Assembly: GCA_000934385.1 (NCBI GenBank)
Contig: KN880703.1
Span: 1 to 31,153 of the forward strand
Reading direction: 5' to 3'
DNA: 31,153 bases
Source of the DNA: Cylindrobasidium torrendii FP15055 ss-10
Taxonomy: Eukaryota > Basidiomycota > Agaricomycetes > Agaricales > Physalacriaceae
This document shows positions 10,358-20,338 of the stretch, in pieces (within the stretch, counting starts at the first letter, position 1; every line of letters begins with the position of its first letter). The position numbers were made by a program, and so were the translations under genes. The notes under the pieces are model-generated. The model was given only the letters and a program-made list of their open reading frames with translations. It was not told the origin of the DNA and did no database searches.

Positions 10358-11116
10358 TCACACTCTAGTGGCTCCTTCCGGGTGTCGTTGCATGTACAAA
10401 GAAGGTTCGTATATCAGATACATCATTCCATAGTAAACGCACAAGAACGTGACCACAATAAGAGCGCTGCTGAACATGATGGTGAAGGCGCCGCCAAGCG
10501 CTCCAACCTTGGCAGCCTTCGCCAGCGTCCCTATGGTCTCCGCATGGTGAGCCCGACGAAGAATGACGGTCCCCAGGACGGTGATAACAACACTGAATGG
10601 AACTGCAAGAACTAGCGTTCGCAGCAACATGAAATGGACGAGGTACCAAATCTCAGTATCGCCAATGAACCGCCAGTTACAGGTGAGGCACCCTTTCACG
10701 GTCCTGAAAACGATCCAGAAAGAGGGGATAAACACCGCGGCGCCTATGAGAGCGGTGATGAAGCAGGTGTGAGCGGTGTGAGCGGAGTCCTTGTGAATAA
10801 TCAGGTGACCGATGAGGGTCCCAACGGGGAAGATGAAGATGAGCAGGAGGAGGTGGATGTTGATCCAAAGAGCTGCCCAAATCTCCGACAGGAAGAAGGG
10901 TGGATTGATGAAAGTCTTGACATTGGGGCTCCAGTACGTCGTCCTGTGCCGCCGCAGGCATGGGTTGCAAAATACGGCTGGAATGTCTTCGTCGATTCGC
11001 GGACCCGACCATTGAACATGGCTTGACGATTGAAAGCCGCCGCCAGAGTTGAAGTTGCTGGACGACTGAATCCCGCCAGAGCTAACATGGCTCATCGAAG
11101 AAATTTCGGATCCCAT
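10358..11116 (-). CDS. Four-helix membrane protein of unknown function
   Basis: Intact single-exon frame of 252 aa; I do not recognise the family. The first 40 residues are rich in Ser and Gly (MGSEISSMSHVSSGG...) and likely disordered. A CNPC motif lies at about 51-54. Four hydrophobic segments follow, roughly at 82-106 (INIHLLLLIFIFPVGTLIGH), 116-138, 158-183 and 206-235, with basic residues between the third and fourth (ILRRAHH). No signal peptide precedes the first helix, so it is probably an integral membrane protein with a cytosolic N-terminus (inference). A TATA box lies 66 nt upstream. The opposite strand also has overlapping open frames, but the hydrophobic pattern supports the minus strand. 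Confidence 0.75.
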   Translation of the reverse strand: MGSEISSMSHVSSGGIQSSSNFNSGGGFQSSSHVQWSGPRIDEDIPAVFCNPCLRRHRTTYWSPNVKTFINPPFFLSEIWAALWINIHLLLLIFIFPVGTLIGHLIIHKDSAHTAHTCFITALIGAAVFIPSFWIVFRTVKGCLTCNWRFIGDTEIWYLVHFMLLRTLVLAVPFSVVITVLGTVILRRAHHAETIGTLAKAAKVGALGGAFTIMFSSALIVVTFLCVYYGMMYLIYEPSLYMQRHPEGATRV

Positions 11117-11555
11117 GATGTATGCCTGGTGAGTGGAAGGTGTGTTGTGGGTGTACAGTCTTGAGGCGCCGACAGTGAAGACTTATATACTGAACCAACA
11201 AGCTTTCCTCGAGTCGGCGCAGCAATCCCATGCTCAGCATCTCCCACGGCTGGTAGCCACGGCACAAGCTGTGCGCCGCGACGTTAAGGTGGAAGAGCTG
11301 TCTCATACTTAGATGCACGCAGGCTACAACGTTTATTAGTGGATTCATTCGAGGAGCAAGGAAGAAACGTGTACTATGAGAGTTTTGATTAGATTGAATG
11401 ATTTAGATGCTACAAGCCGGAATGGGAAAGCAGATTAAATAGAAATACAGTAGTCGTGATGTTGCTGGCCGCAGGCAAGCGATTGGGGAAATTCAGCAGA
11501 GGTAGGGCTACTCGAAGTCAATAACTTGTATTTGAAATTTGGAAGGGCACACACC
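11117..11555. other. Intergenic region, promoter plus 3' end
   Basis: Promoter of the membrane protein gene on the left; on the right the probable 3' untranslated region of the gene ending at 11556. No other feature seen. Confidence 0.5.
11182..11189 (-). promoter_or_regulatory. TATA box of the four-helix membrane protein gene
   Basis: TATATAAG on the minus strand, about 66 nt upstream of the ATG at 11116. Confidence 0.55.
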
Positions 11556-12290
11556 TCATGAACGTGAGAAGAAAGCGCGCACGCTCGTCCTCGCAGACTT
11601 TTTGGTGGGCAGCGCCGGCGCAGAGGGTAGCGCGACGACGACGTTTGAGTTGCAATGTGGGATGATGTTCAGCGGTGCTGGGCGTTTCTTGTCCTTGCAT
11701 TCCTTCTTCGGCGCGGCCACAAGCGGCTCAAGCTCTTCATCACAGTATGGGCTGCTCTTCCCATTGCCGAATGCGCCCTGCTCGAGAGCGCGAGCCATAT
11801 GCGGGTCGATTTTGCCGCCAGAAATGAACTGGTGGATGAGGAGTTCGTTCATGAGGCTGGGCAGGAGGCTATCGCCCGGGCGTGAAGGGGAAGCGGCAGA
11901 CATGCTTGAAGCGCGGGCGCGGCGACGAGCATTGCGGGCACGAGAAATGCCAAATACAGGCAAGTTGCGAATGGGAGTTGCAGCATCGTCGCTGGTTATT
12001 TCCAGCTCCTGCGCCGACGACGGCGATAGCTTTTGAGGATCCTGATCATCGAGGCGAGCGTAGTCCGGAGCGCGCGAGTGAGAACGGTTATTCGCGGCGG
12101 CGGTGGGCGTCTTTGGCAAGCGGACAAAGACCGAGGTGTAACCCAATGCCGTGAGATCAAAATGATGCGCTGATGTCGGCGTGTATGCCGACTTGCCTGT
12201 GGCGGGCGTGGCGGGCGTTGGTGGTGCAGGCGATCCAGGCTGCACAGCAGCAGCCCACGACATAATGGAGGCAGTAAACGTTGCGGACAT
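11556..12290 (-). CDS. Hypothetical low-complexity, probably disordered protein
   Basis: Intact single coding exon of 244 aa, family not recognised. The N-terminal part is rich in Ala, Pro and Thr (PGSPAPPTPATPATGKSAY). The middle is charged and basic (RARNARRRARASS). One helical stretch, LLPSLMNELLIHQFISGG near 145-162, is the only part that looks folded, and the C-terminal 40 residues are basic and Ser-rich. I assign no function; a nuclear or regulatory role would only be a guess. The leader has a TATA box at 12447-12454 and a consensus 5'-untranslated intron at 12311-12355, which support transcription on this strand. Confidence 0.65.
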   Translation of the reverse strand: MSATFTASIMSWAAAVQPGSPAPPTPATPATGKSAYTPTSAHHFDLTALGYTSVFVRLPKTPTAAANNRSHSRAPDYARLDDQDPQKLSPSSAQELEITSDDAATPIRNLPVFGISRARNARRRARASSMSAASPSRPGDSLLPSLMNELLIHQFISGGKIDPHMARALEQGAFGNGKSSPYCDEELEPLVAAPKKECKDKKRPAPLNIIPHCNSNVVVALPSAPALPTKKSARTSVRAFFSRS

Positions 12291-12310
12291 GATTATTATG
12301 CGTGTCTAAT

Positions 12311-12355
12311 CTGCCATAAGAAGGAGACTCCAACCTGCTACCGATGAAGACTTAC
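12311..12355 (-). other. Probable 5'-UTR intron of the hypothetical gene
   Basis: A consensus donor GTAAGT and an acceptor GGCAG bound 45 nt between the TATA box and the ATG at 12290. Removing it leaves a short leader without an intervening ATG between the acceptor and the start. Confidence 0.5.
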
Positions 12356-12446
12356 CGTAAATGAGAAGGAGAAGACAAAGTCCGAGGTGGGAAAAGACAG
12401 GAAAGGGAGGAGTCTAGCTCTGATTTCCTCCCTTTTCGAGTTCCTC

Positions 12447-12454
12447 TCTTTATA
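12447..12454 (-). promoter_or_regulatory. TATA box of the hypothetical gene
   Basis: TATAAAGA on the minus strand, about 90 nt upstream of the 5'-UTR intron. Confidence 0.5.
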
Positions 12455-12455
12455 C

Positions 12456-13574
12456 CCACCACAGGGAAGCCGCCTGACTTCACTACCGAATTCTGTGAAT
12501 AGACGGAAATACGCACAAACGTTGTCCCCCATGATATTAGGCACCGAACCCTTGTTCATAGACCGCTATAAGCCTCTTGCAATTGTTCTCCTTGCCTAGT
12601 GATCATGTGGGCTCAACCATGGTTTCCATTTTCCGACACAATGAACGCGCCTGGAGAGTGCCTGCCGGATGGGTTAAAGGCCTTTTATATCCTGGTTGTT
12701 GTTCTTCCCCGGGGAACCTGGGATTCGGGTTGTTTTACGTTTCACTGCACCCTGCGCCAATCCCTAGATTGTACAGATTATTGTGTTTTTATCTCCAAAT
12801 CTAGGATTCGCTGAATCTGTTGAGTGGGATGAACGGCGGGCTGTCCTGCTCTGCGTTCAATACTACTTGTGCCTCCGCCTGGTATTTCGCTTGAAGTGTT
12901 CGTGCTTCTTACAGTTTAAATTTTATGAGTTTTTTCGTTTGCTCACCCTGTATCTCATGACCGCACGAGTACTAAGTTTGCAGTTTTTGTGGCGTTGAGT
13001 ACTACTCTAAGTACTTGTTTGTTTATTACAGAACCACGTTCAAATTCAGGCGCTGAGATTCTGATAGAAGTACCAATTTGAAATCAACGCCGTTACTCAA
13101 ACACTATTCTCAGTAGAATATCAAAGCAGAGTAGATACTACTCACGGTGTAGGTGTCTTCACTGTATCGGCTTTATACAGTCTGCGAAGCTGTCAAGAAG
13201 ACGTCCCAAATGGAAGAATACGTAGTCCCTAGAGGACTTCGCCAGCGCTGTTGGCAGCATTGTGTCGGCCAAAACTTGTTCCCAATTTTGAGCGAGGTGG
13301 ATGCGGGAATTCTCAGTGCTTGCTTGGAGTGCATCCACGACGACTTGAGCATAGTAATCATAGCGAACATAACAGGAATCCATTTTGATGATGAACGGCG
13401 GTACACAATGTAAGCAAGGACTAATTAATGCGACGCGGCGCAGTCCTGTGAAATTTGACATATTTCTCAACCAAGATTGAGTCTCACTCATTTTTGGTAA
13501 GACTGGTACTGTGGGAAGTAACCTATGCCATTGTTACTTGGGTGCGCTTGTCTTTTCAGGTAGTGTGACTCTAC
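12456..13574. other. Intergenic region of about 1.1 kb, AT-rich in the middle
   Basis: Lies between divergent genes. The stretch 12880-13150 is rich in T runs and stops in all frames. Short open frames at 12577-12998 on the plus strand show no domain. The only candidate gene is the small minus-strand frame at 13159-13491, listed separately. Confidence 0.5.
13159..13491 (-). CDS. Doubtful small ORF, 110 codons
   Basis: ATG-initiated frame whose second half looks like amphipathic helix (NSRIHLAQNWEQVLADTM, then SSRDYVFFHLGRLLDSF). No family is recognised, no TATA box was found, and the opposite strand is also open over 13153-13413. It may be a small gene, a remnant, or chance. Low confidence. 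Confidence 0.2.
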   Translation of the reverse strand: MSETQSWLRNMSNFTGLRRVALISPCLHCVPPFIIKMDSCYVRYDYYAQVVVDALQASTENSRIHLAQNWEQVLADTMLPTALAKSSRDYVFFHLGRLLDSFADCIKPIQ

Positions 13575-13632
13575 GGTCAGCGGCACGGTCGGCGATCGCG
13601 ACTTAGTTTGGCTCTTGATCACTTACGACGAC
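13575..13632 (+). promoter_or_regulatory. Conserved F-box-family upstream element, copy 1
   Basis: Block A (GGTCAGCGGCAC, one variable stretch, GGCGATC) at 13575-13597 and block B (TCACTTACGACGAC) at 13619-13632. Both recur upstream of paralog 3, with looser versions at paralogs 4 and 5. Here block B joins directly to exon-2-type coding sequence at 13633, so the first exon and intron are missing. Confidence 0.7.
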
Positions 13633-15326
13633 CGTCCGCGGTGCAACTTGGCGGCGCTTCCTGACTCGCCGACACGACTGTACCAGCAGCCATCTCCGTT
13701 CAAGCACTACCTAGGGAAACCCCTTTTGCAGAACACTTCCGTATCACACTCTCATTTGGGGACCCTGAAACCGTACATCGAAGCGCTAGAATCCGACGTG
13801 GCCGCTTTGGATGCAGACATCATCAAGCTCAGGGCTGCCATTCGAGCGCTTGAACTTCTCCAGCGCGATGCTGCGTTTGCGCAATTGCATTTACACAAAG
13901 GTCTTCTCTGCCGCGTTCACGACCTCCCTACGGAAATTCTGTGTCAAATATTTCTCTATTGCCTCGGTAATACAGTAGACGGACGAGGTTCCTACGACTT
14001 AATACCGCAAAAGGACGCTCGTAAAGGGAGGAGCACCCCGTGGACTCTCACTGCTGTCTGCCATAGGTGGCGGGAGGTTGGACTGCACATGCCGCGTCTC
14101 TGGAGTGCGCCCAGTTTCGTGCTAGAAGGGGACGTCAACATCCGCTTCTTTCTAGACAAGGACCAGACACGCTGGAATTGCCTGACAACAGCACTCAGCA
14201 GAACCGCGAAGGAGCCGCTCATACTGGACATTGATTTGGATGGTCGATATTCATGGAACGACTTGTCGAACATTGAGGACTTGTTTCCAAGAGTTGACAC
14301 GATGTATCTCACAGGTCACCTGGGACGGTTCATGCACAACAATGGCCAGAACTTGTTTCCGAAGCTGAGGAAAGCTGAGCTCACTGTAGTTTTCGATCAA
14401 TTTGATCCCGACAGAGGACAACCTTGAATTGGAATACGGTGCTTTCAGTGTTTGCATCTCCGCCATTGCGCGAACTGGCTCTCGACATTCAAACCGAAAC
14501 CGAGAGTAGCCTCTACCTGCGCGAGAATATCTCTCTAGATCCACAAGAACTCTCAATTTCACTCGAAGAGCTCACGACACTCGACCTACGCACCGGTAGC
14601 ATGATGGCGATGGTCCCTCTCCTTTGTGCATGTACATCACTCTCCACGCTGTCCATTGATGGTGTGAACTGGTGTCAGGAGAGAGCACACGACGGCTCGA
14701 TGATTATAATGCCCAACCTACAGAGGCTGTGCCTCTCCAACGCGACCGATTTCAGTGTTCTATCTTGCTTTCAGTGCCCTAGGCTCCTACATCTCACGAT
14801 AAATGATAGGTTCGATGAATGTCTTTACCTTTCCCAGCGGATCCTGTCCAACTCGCATTGTATTCTCGAGACGCTCTGTCTTTGTGACGAGAATGAAGAA
14901 GAAAGCTCAGTCAAGGCAACAGCAAGTCATTCCATCCTTCCGCTGCTCAACCGCCTCAGAACCCTCGAGCTGTGTTCCGATTATGCACGTGTTATGGTCA
15001 ACGCACTTCCCCTCCTCACACAACCAGGCTGCTTCCCCCTCCTATCCTCGTTGTCTGTGGACATCTATTGGGACCACCCTGTCAGCGTGCCCAGCGACGT
15101 CAAGGTGCTCCAGGATTTCTTCAACGCTTGCATATACAAATTGGACGGCAGTGTCCTCCCAAACGTGACAGTCCGCTTCCCGCGCCCCCAAGACCTGACA
15201 GGGTCAAATGAACTTGCGGAACAGCAAGCTGCCCTGCGTGCATGCTTGCAACGCTGGAAGGAAGATGGCGTCCATGTCACGGCTTCTTTGGGATGGAACC
15301 GTACGCATTTCTCAGCCTCATTGTAA
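13633..15326 (+). pseudogene. F-box/LRR-like paralog 1, broken
   Basis: Clear member of the local F-box family: RPRCNLAALPDSPTRLYQQP, then a coiled coil (LKPYIEALESDVAALD...), the F-box beginning VHDLPTEILCQIFLYCL, and a leucine-rich C-terminal half. Two lesions are visible. First, no in-frame ATG precedes the conserved part, and the upstream element abuts exon-2 sequence, so exon 1 and intron 1 appear deleted. Second, the frame shifts between 14404 and 14426: the first frame ends at TGA 14425-14427 and the second continues from there to 15326. Both halves still align with paralog 2. A sequencing error could explain the shift but not the lost exon. A speculative rescue is an ATG at 13525 with an intron 13541-13580, which would be in phase; I consider it unlikely. 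Confidence 0.75.
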
Positions 15327-15793
15327 CGAATCACTGACTGCCTCTAGCTGGAGATGCAGGGTATGAGAATTTGATTTGCCGGGGTGATGCATGTACTTGT
15401 CGACATGCTATTCGCCTTGATGAATAGCGGTATGTATACCTGCGCCTGAAATGAAGATACAGTTGCTGTGCCCTTTCTCAAGCTTGTATAAATGTACTCG
15501 TTCTTTCAACTTTGTATACTGTCTGCCTCCTGTGCTAGTCAAACTGAGTCGCCTGCGTGAGTCCTTGACAAAGGCACAGTGTATGATACTTAGCGGGATA
15601 TCTTTAATGAGCATGGGGCTAATCGAACCGTCGCGCATTGCGCTTTTGTACATGCAAAAAGTGGCCTTATGTAGTAAGTTAGCCCAGCGATATCGATCGG
15701 GCCGATGTACCCAAATATTGATGCGCGCTTGCAATTGTGTTTCTTGCCACCACCGAGCCACGACAAGCGCGAACGATGCGGACCGCTAGCAAC
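15327..15793. other. Intergenic region between F-box paralogs 1 and 2
   Basis: No gene supported. It should contain the 3' end of paralog 1 and the promoter of paralog 2. The A/B upstream element of paralogs 1, 3, 4 and 5 is not clearly recognisable here. Confidence 0.5.
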
Positions 15794-17392
15794 ATGGATG
15801 AGCCTGTGATTCCTATGTATGAGGGTACTGCCGCTCTTTATATTGCGCGTCGTTATTTGCTGATTTTGGTCTGCGGCTTAGCGTTGCCTCCTCTGTTGTA
15901 CCAGCAACCTTCCCCGTTCCTGCAGTATCTCGGGGCACCCCTGCCACAGGACACTACCGGACTGGCGTCTAATATTGTGACCTTGAGGCCGTACATCCAA
16001 TCGCTCGAGTCCGAAGTGGCTTCTTTGGACGCAGCCATCCAAAGACTTACACGACATTACGAGAAGGCGTCCGCCCACTTGCACTTGCACAAAGGCCTTC
16101 TCTGCCGAGCTCACGATCTTCCGACTGAAATCCTGTGTCAAATATTCCTCTATTGCCTCGAAAATACCCGGGACGGTCGAGGCTCCTACGACTTATTGCC
16201 GCAAAAACACGACCGTAATGGGCGAAGCGCCCCGTGGGATCTCACTGCTGTCTGCCATCGGTGGCGGGAGGTTGGATTGTCTATGCCACGCCTCTGGAGT
16301 GCGCCCTCTTTTGTGCTGGACCAGAGAATCCATTTCAATCGAAATGAGGACCAGACTCGGTGGAATTGCTTGACAACAGCACTTAGCAGAACTAGGGAGG
16401 AGCCGCTCACACTGGACATTGATTTAGATGGTCGAAATTATCCATCGAAACGTCTGTCGGACCTCAAGGACGTCTTTCCAAGCGTCGGGACGATGTATCT
16501 CACTGGTCATCCGGGATGGTTCAGGCGCCATGCCAGTGACCAGAACATATTTCCGAAGCTATGGAAAGTCGGTTTTACTGTGGTTTATGGTGAGGATGAT
16601 TTCGACTGGCTCCCTGATGGGGTGCAAACCCTGGATTGGAACACGGTGCTTTCAATTGTTGGACCATCTCCGCCTTTGCGCGAACTGACCCTTGACATCA
16701 ACACCGATAGGGGTGTCTCCCCAGCAGAGGAGGATATTTCGCTAAATCTATCCGAAATCCCATTTTCGCTCGGAGAGCTCACGACACTCAACCTCCGCAC
16801 CACTAGCACGGTGGCGATAGTCCCTCTCCTTCGTGCATGCACATCACTCTCCACACTGTCCATTGATGGTATGTACGGCGATGAGAGCGATTACGACGGC
16901 CCGATGATTACAATGCCCAACCTGCAGACGCTGCGTCTATCCAATCTCGAACCCACCATCCCGGAATACTTTCAATGTCCTAGGCTCTTACACCTCGCAA
17001 TAGATCGGGGGGTTTCCTGGTCCCTTGACATTTTTGAACGGATACTGTCCAACTCGCATTGCGTTCTCGAGACCCTCCGTCTTCATATCGCGTGCGATGT
17101 CATCGACGCGGGTTACACCGAAGAGCCCCGTGAATCCACCTTCTCGCTGTGCAAAAATCTCAAAGTCTTGACGCTGTATTTCGATTATCCGTGTAAGGTG
17201 GAAAATCTGGAGGATATCTTGAATGCCTGCGTATACAAGTCGGACGGCAGTGTGCTTCCAATCCTGACGGTCCGCTTCCTCAGCGACACATGTACAAACC
17301 TAAATGCGGAAGAAAATGCGGGGCGTCAGGCTCTCTTGCATGCAAGCGTGCAGCGGTGGAGGGAATATGGCGTTCACGTCACGACTTCTTAA
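15794..17392 (+). CDS. F-box/LRR-like protein, paralog 2
   Basis: F-box proteins link a substrate to the SCF ubiquitin ligase through Skp1; the substrate here is unknown. After LYQQPSPFLQYLG come a coiled coil (about IVTLRPYIQSLESEVASLD), the F-box (AHDLPTEILCQIFLYCL) and a leucine-rich repeat-like C-terminus. The frame is intact. I start at the ATG of MDEPVIPMYE. Read without splicing this gives 532 aa, with a hydrophobic insert (YLLILVCGLALPPLL). An alternative is a 57-nt intron at 15825-15881 in phase 1, the same phase as intron 1 of paralogs 3 and 4, giving 513 aa. Compared with paralog 1, about 30 residues are missing near the C-terminus (the LPLLTQPGCFPLLSSL region), and the terminal intron of paralogs 4 and 5 is absent. 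Confidence 0.8.
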   Translation: MDEPVIPMYEGTAALYIARRYLLILVCGLALPPLLYQQPSPFLQYLGAPLPQDTTGLASNIVTLRPYIQSLESEVASLDAAIQRLTRHYEKASAHLHLHKGLLCRAHDLPTEILCQIFLYCLENTRDGRGSYDLLPQKHDRNGRSAPWDLTAVCHRWREVGLSMPRLWSAPSFVLDQRIHFNRNEDQTRWNCLTTALSRTREEPLTLDIDLDGRNYPSKRLSDLKDVFPSVGTMYLTGHPGWFRRHASDQNIFPKLWKVGFTVVYGEDDFDWLPDGVQTLDWNTVLSIVGPSPPLRELTLDINTDRGVSPAEEDISLNLSEIPFSLGELTTLNLRTTSTVAIVPLLRACTSLSTLSIDGMYGDESDYDGPMITMPNLQTLRLSNLEPTIPEYFQCPRLLHLAIDRGVSWSLDIFERILSNSHCVLETLRLHIACDVIDAGYTEEPRESTFSLCKNLKVLTLYFDYPCKVENLEDILNACVYKSDGSVLPILTVRFLSDTCTNLNAEENAGRQALLHASVQRWREYGVHVTTS

Positions 17393-17891
17393 GGACACAG
17401 CTGTACGCGTTTCTTACCCTCACTCTTTTGAAAAATTCTCACCGACTCCCAGGAACAATGTAGGAAGATCCAAGGTCGAGTGTGCTTGAGTAGATCAGGC
17501 TTTGCAGAAACGAATGGCTTTTGTATAGCTTGTATAGCTTCGAAATCGGCATCCTCTGTGTTGCTTCGTTGGAGTATACATGTGTCCGCGGAATGCCCCA
17601 GTTGGAATAAGTCGCTTGCTGCAATCAATGAAGAGTGGATGGGTTCAGACAGAAACCTCCCTGACAGGCTCGACACATTTATGTCGCAGCGCACGGGTGA
17701 CTATTGCCCTGTGGGCAGGAAAATTGCAAGGAAATATGTGGTATGCACATAATTTGTTAGTTGTTCTCCGTACATGATATTAGTATTTTCGTATCTTTTT
17801 CCGTCCGTTCGAATTTCCTGACCAACAGATCTGACTGGAAGCAGTAGTATGTGACATGACAGCTAGCATAGCAAGCAGTTGATGCAGCAGT
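17393..17891. other. Convergent intergenic region
   Basis: Lies between the ends of F-box paralog 2 (plus) and the WAPL gene (minus), so it should hold two 3' untranslated regions. Small open frames on both strands have no recognisable content. Confidence 0.5.
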
Positions 17892-20338
17892 TCACAGACC
17901 CCGAAGAAATGCAATAACGTCCCTTGCCACCCCCTCCGCAACTCTGCCCTCCCGCTCCCCGTCATCAGCATCCTCCGAGTCCTCTTTCCCCTTCGCGATG
18001 ATATCGTAAAATGCGGCGAGCTCCTCGGCATTGTCTACAAGCCCATCAAGCATCTTCTGCCGTGACCTTCTTGCCCCTCCCTGCGCGTTCTCCAACCCAC
18101 TCAGGATGGCATCCGTATTCTCCTCCGACCCCTGCATGAGCAGCCCAAACAACACTGCAAGGTGGCCCAGCAAGAACGACGCCTCACTTTCGTTGAGCAT
18201 AGCCTTCCCGTTCCTCTCTGGTCTGACGCCCAGGTCTACCTGCTGGTGCAGGTAGACCTTGACCAACACATTGAGCGCGCTCGTTGGTTCCGCACAGACG
18301 CACCGCCCACGACAGTCTTCGCAGGACACGTCGAGGAGGATATCCCTGAGCGCGTCCTTGGCGTCGGCATCCTCTTGCACAAGATTCGTCAGAAGCCCCA
18401 ATTGCAGGCAAAGTCTGTCGAGAAGACGTGCCGCGCCGGACCCCGCATCTTCCTCTGTCGAAAGTTCGCTCTCCATCTTCAGCTGGGTCTTGCGCTTTGA
18501 CGGACTAGGTGGTGAGGGCGTCCCAGCCCCATCGTCTTCCGTCGACACATCCTCCACCTTCACGTTCTTCCTCGCCTTGGCTTTTCCGTTTCCATTAACC
18601 AGGGACCTGACATTCCCATTCACCCTTGACTTTCCTTTACCACTTCTCTTTCGATCCACCTTGCCCACCATCTGCATCATCCATAACATCCCCGCCTCAT
18701 GCGCCAGCACACCCTGACACCACTCCAAGTCACGATGGGTCAGGCTCACCAAGACACGCAGCACCATGTCCAAACAGCTCTGCGCGCCCTCGTCCTTCTC
18801 CTGCCGTTCACACCGCATCGCACACTGCAGCAGCCCATCGAGCAACCACTCGTCTCTAGCCTCTTCCAAGCTTTCTCGGGCACCCTCAGTCCCTGCAGTC
18901 CACTGCCCAAGAAGAGACGTATCCAGCAGTCGGAGAAGGTTCAGTGTCGTTTGGACGTCAGACGAGGGCAGGTACGTCTGTAAGGCGGACAGCAGATTCG
19001 GGATGTCGTCTGTGTAGAGCAATTCTTGTGGCAGAGAACAGAGTGTACCCGTCAACAAGGTTGCGGTGCTAACAGCCAAGGTGTCCATGCATTTCAACAC
19101 GGTAGACCGTATGGATTTGAGCTGTAGAACATGAGCAACAGCCAATAAGTCAAATGAACAACGCACGATGACTTGGTCATTCTTCTTGAGACCTTTTTTG
19201 CGAAGTGTAGCGTCCGATGTTGTCGCCAGCAAGGGGTCCGTCGTAGGTGACATAGATTGTAGGATAGTAAACAGGGTATGTGCGAGCTGAGATGGCGCCG
19301 ACTGGCTAGTTGAAGGCTGGCTGGTCCGCCGCGCAATATCGCCAAGCGAAGAAGAATCCGGGGAGACTGTGCAGCAGAAAAATGCAAAGACAACCTCGAG
19401 GAGGATGTCCTTTCCATTGCCAATGCAGCACTCGACAAATGCATCGTACGTCTGACTGATGAAATCCGCGGCCTTTGCCCGTCTGAAGAACTCGGCATCG
19501 CACAGCTGCTTAGATATCTCTAGTGCACTGCCAGAAAGTAAGAAATAATGTTGGAGGACGACTGTAGCACGCACCTAGTTCGTCGTAGTCCAACACCAGC
19601 ATCTGCATTGATGCCCTCGAGCAAGTACCCCACCTCGTCCATGAACCGACGCGTTTCTCCTTTGTGTCGTAGTTCAGCCATGCTCTTCAATGGATTCATC
19701 GGTGGCCGAGTAGGTTTAACCTTTGCAGCGCGCCTCGGAGGCGAACCAGTTGAGGACTCATCATTCGACCCTTCTGAGCGCGTTGGCGACGACACCTGGT
19801 ACGGGTCGTCTTCGGACATATCGATCCCCCATCTCTGTCGCAACGAGGTATACGATTCCGGCTGTTCCCCATCTGCAGAGAGGCTCTCCACGGGCAACTC
19901 GACAAGGAAAGAACGCGTCTTGCCAGCGTACGTCCGTTTCGTCGTGGTCCCGGTCAGCGACGGCCGTTTGTTGAGGGCAGTCTGAGATGCGGTCCGGGAT
20001 AAAGCTGGGCGCGGCGGGGTGGGTGTGAGGACGGCCGGCAGGGTCGACGTCCTGCGTGTCGGCGTGCTTGGTCCTGGTGTGTTCTCTATCGATGTATCCG
20101 TCTTGGATCGTCCTAACATGCGCTTGGTAATTTTCCCAGGCGATGGAGCTGGAGCAACGGGGTCCGGGATGTCGTCCAGGAGCTGGGAGACGTCGTGTGG
20201 AGTTGTGCTGGGCCCGCTTGTTGATGTCGACCGGGGCTTTTTATGAGTCTCGTCGTCGTCGTTGGGGCCGCCATCGGGCGACTTTCGCTTGAGAGAGGGC
20301 CGGCTTTTGGGTTTGCCATACGTTCGCACCGGCGCCAT
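17892..20338 (-). CDS. wpl1: WAPL-type cohesin release factor
   Basis: Known role of the family: Wapl with Pds5 opens the cohesin ring and releases it from chromatin. Three exons, 20338-19575, 19527-19167 and 19121-17892, give 784 aa. The N-terminus is disordered and basic (MAPVRTYGKPKSRPSLKRK, then Pro/Ser/Thr-rich). The WAPL domain begins at about 235 with MAELRHKGETRRFMDEVGYL and crosses the first intron as LRRTSALEISKQLCD followed by FFRRAKAADF, which is diagnostic. The C-terminal half is helical and acidic, with basic linkers. Intron 2 (19122-19166) is 45 nt and in frame, so its retention would add 15 residues without a stop. I chose ATG 20338 over an upstream in-frame one at 20407 because MAPVRTYG resembles the usual fungal N-terminus. 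Confidence 0.85.

Noticed and set aside
10382..11026. Plus-strand ORFs opposite the four-helix membrane protein (to 130 codons)
   Set aside because: Shadows of the minus-strand gene; highly charged, without hydrophobic or domain pattern.
12577..12998. Short plus-strand ORFs downstream of the disordered-protein gene
   Set aside because: Overlapping frames with no domain; the stretch grows AT-rich and stop-rich. A TTTATAT string at about 12685 is not enough for a promoter call.
13525..13580. Alternative first exon for F-box paralog 1 (ATG 13525, intron 13541-13580)
   Set aside because: It is in phase but has a 40-nt intron, no resemblance to the family's first exon, and would splice inside conserved block A.
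14424..15326. Independent gene for the second half of F-box paralog 1
   Set aside because: Its apparent start is TTG and the protein begins in the middle of the family alignment; it is the continuation of the frameshifted pseudogene.
18031..18983. Plus-strand ORFs inside the WAPL gene (to 152 codons)
   Set aside because: Antisense shadows of a conserved coding exon; Pro/Ser-rich translation without a domain.
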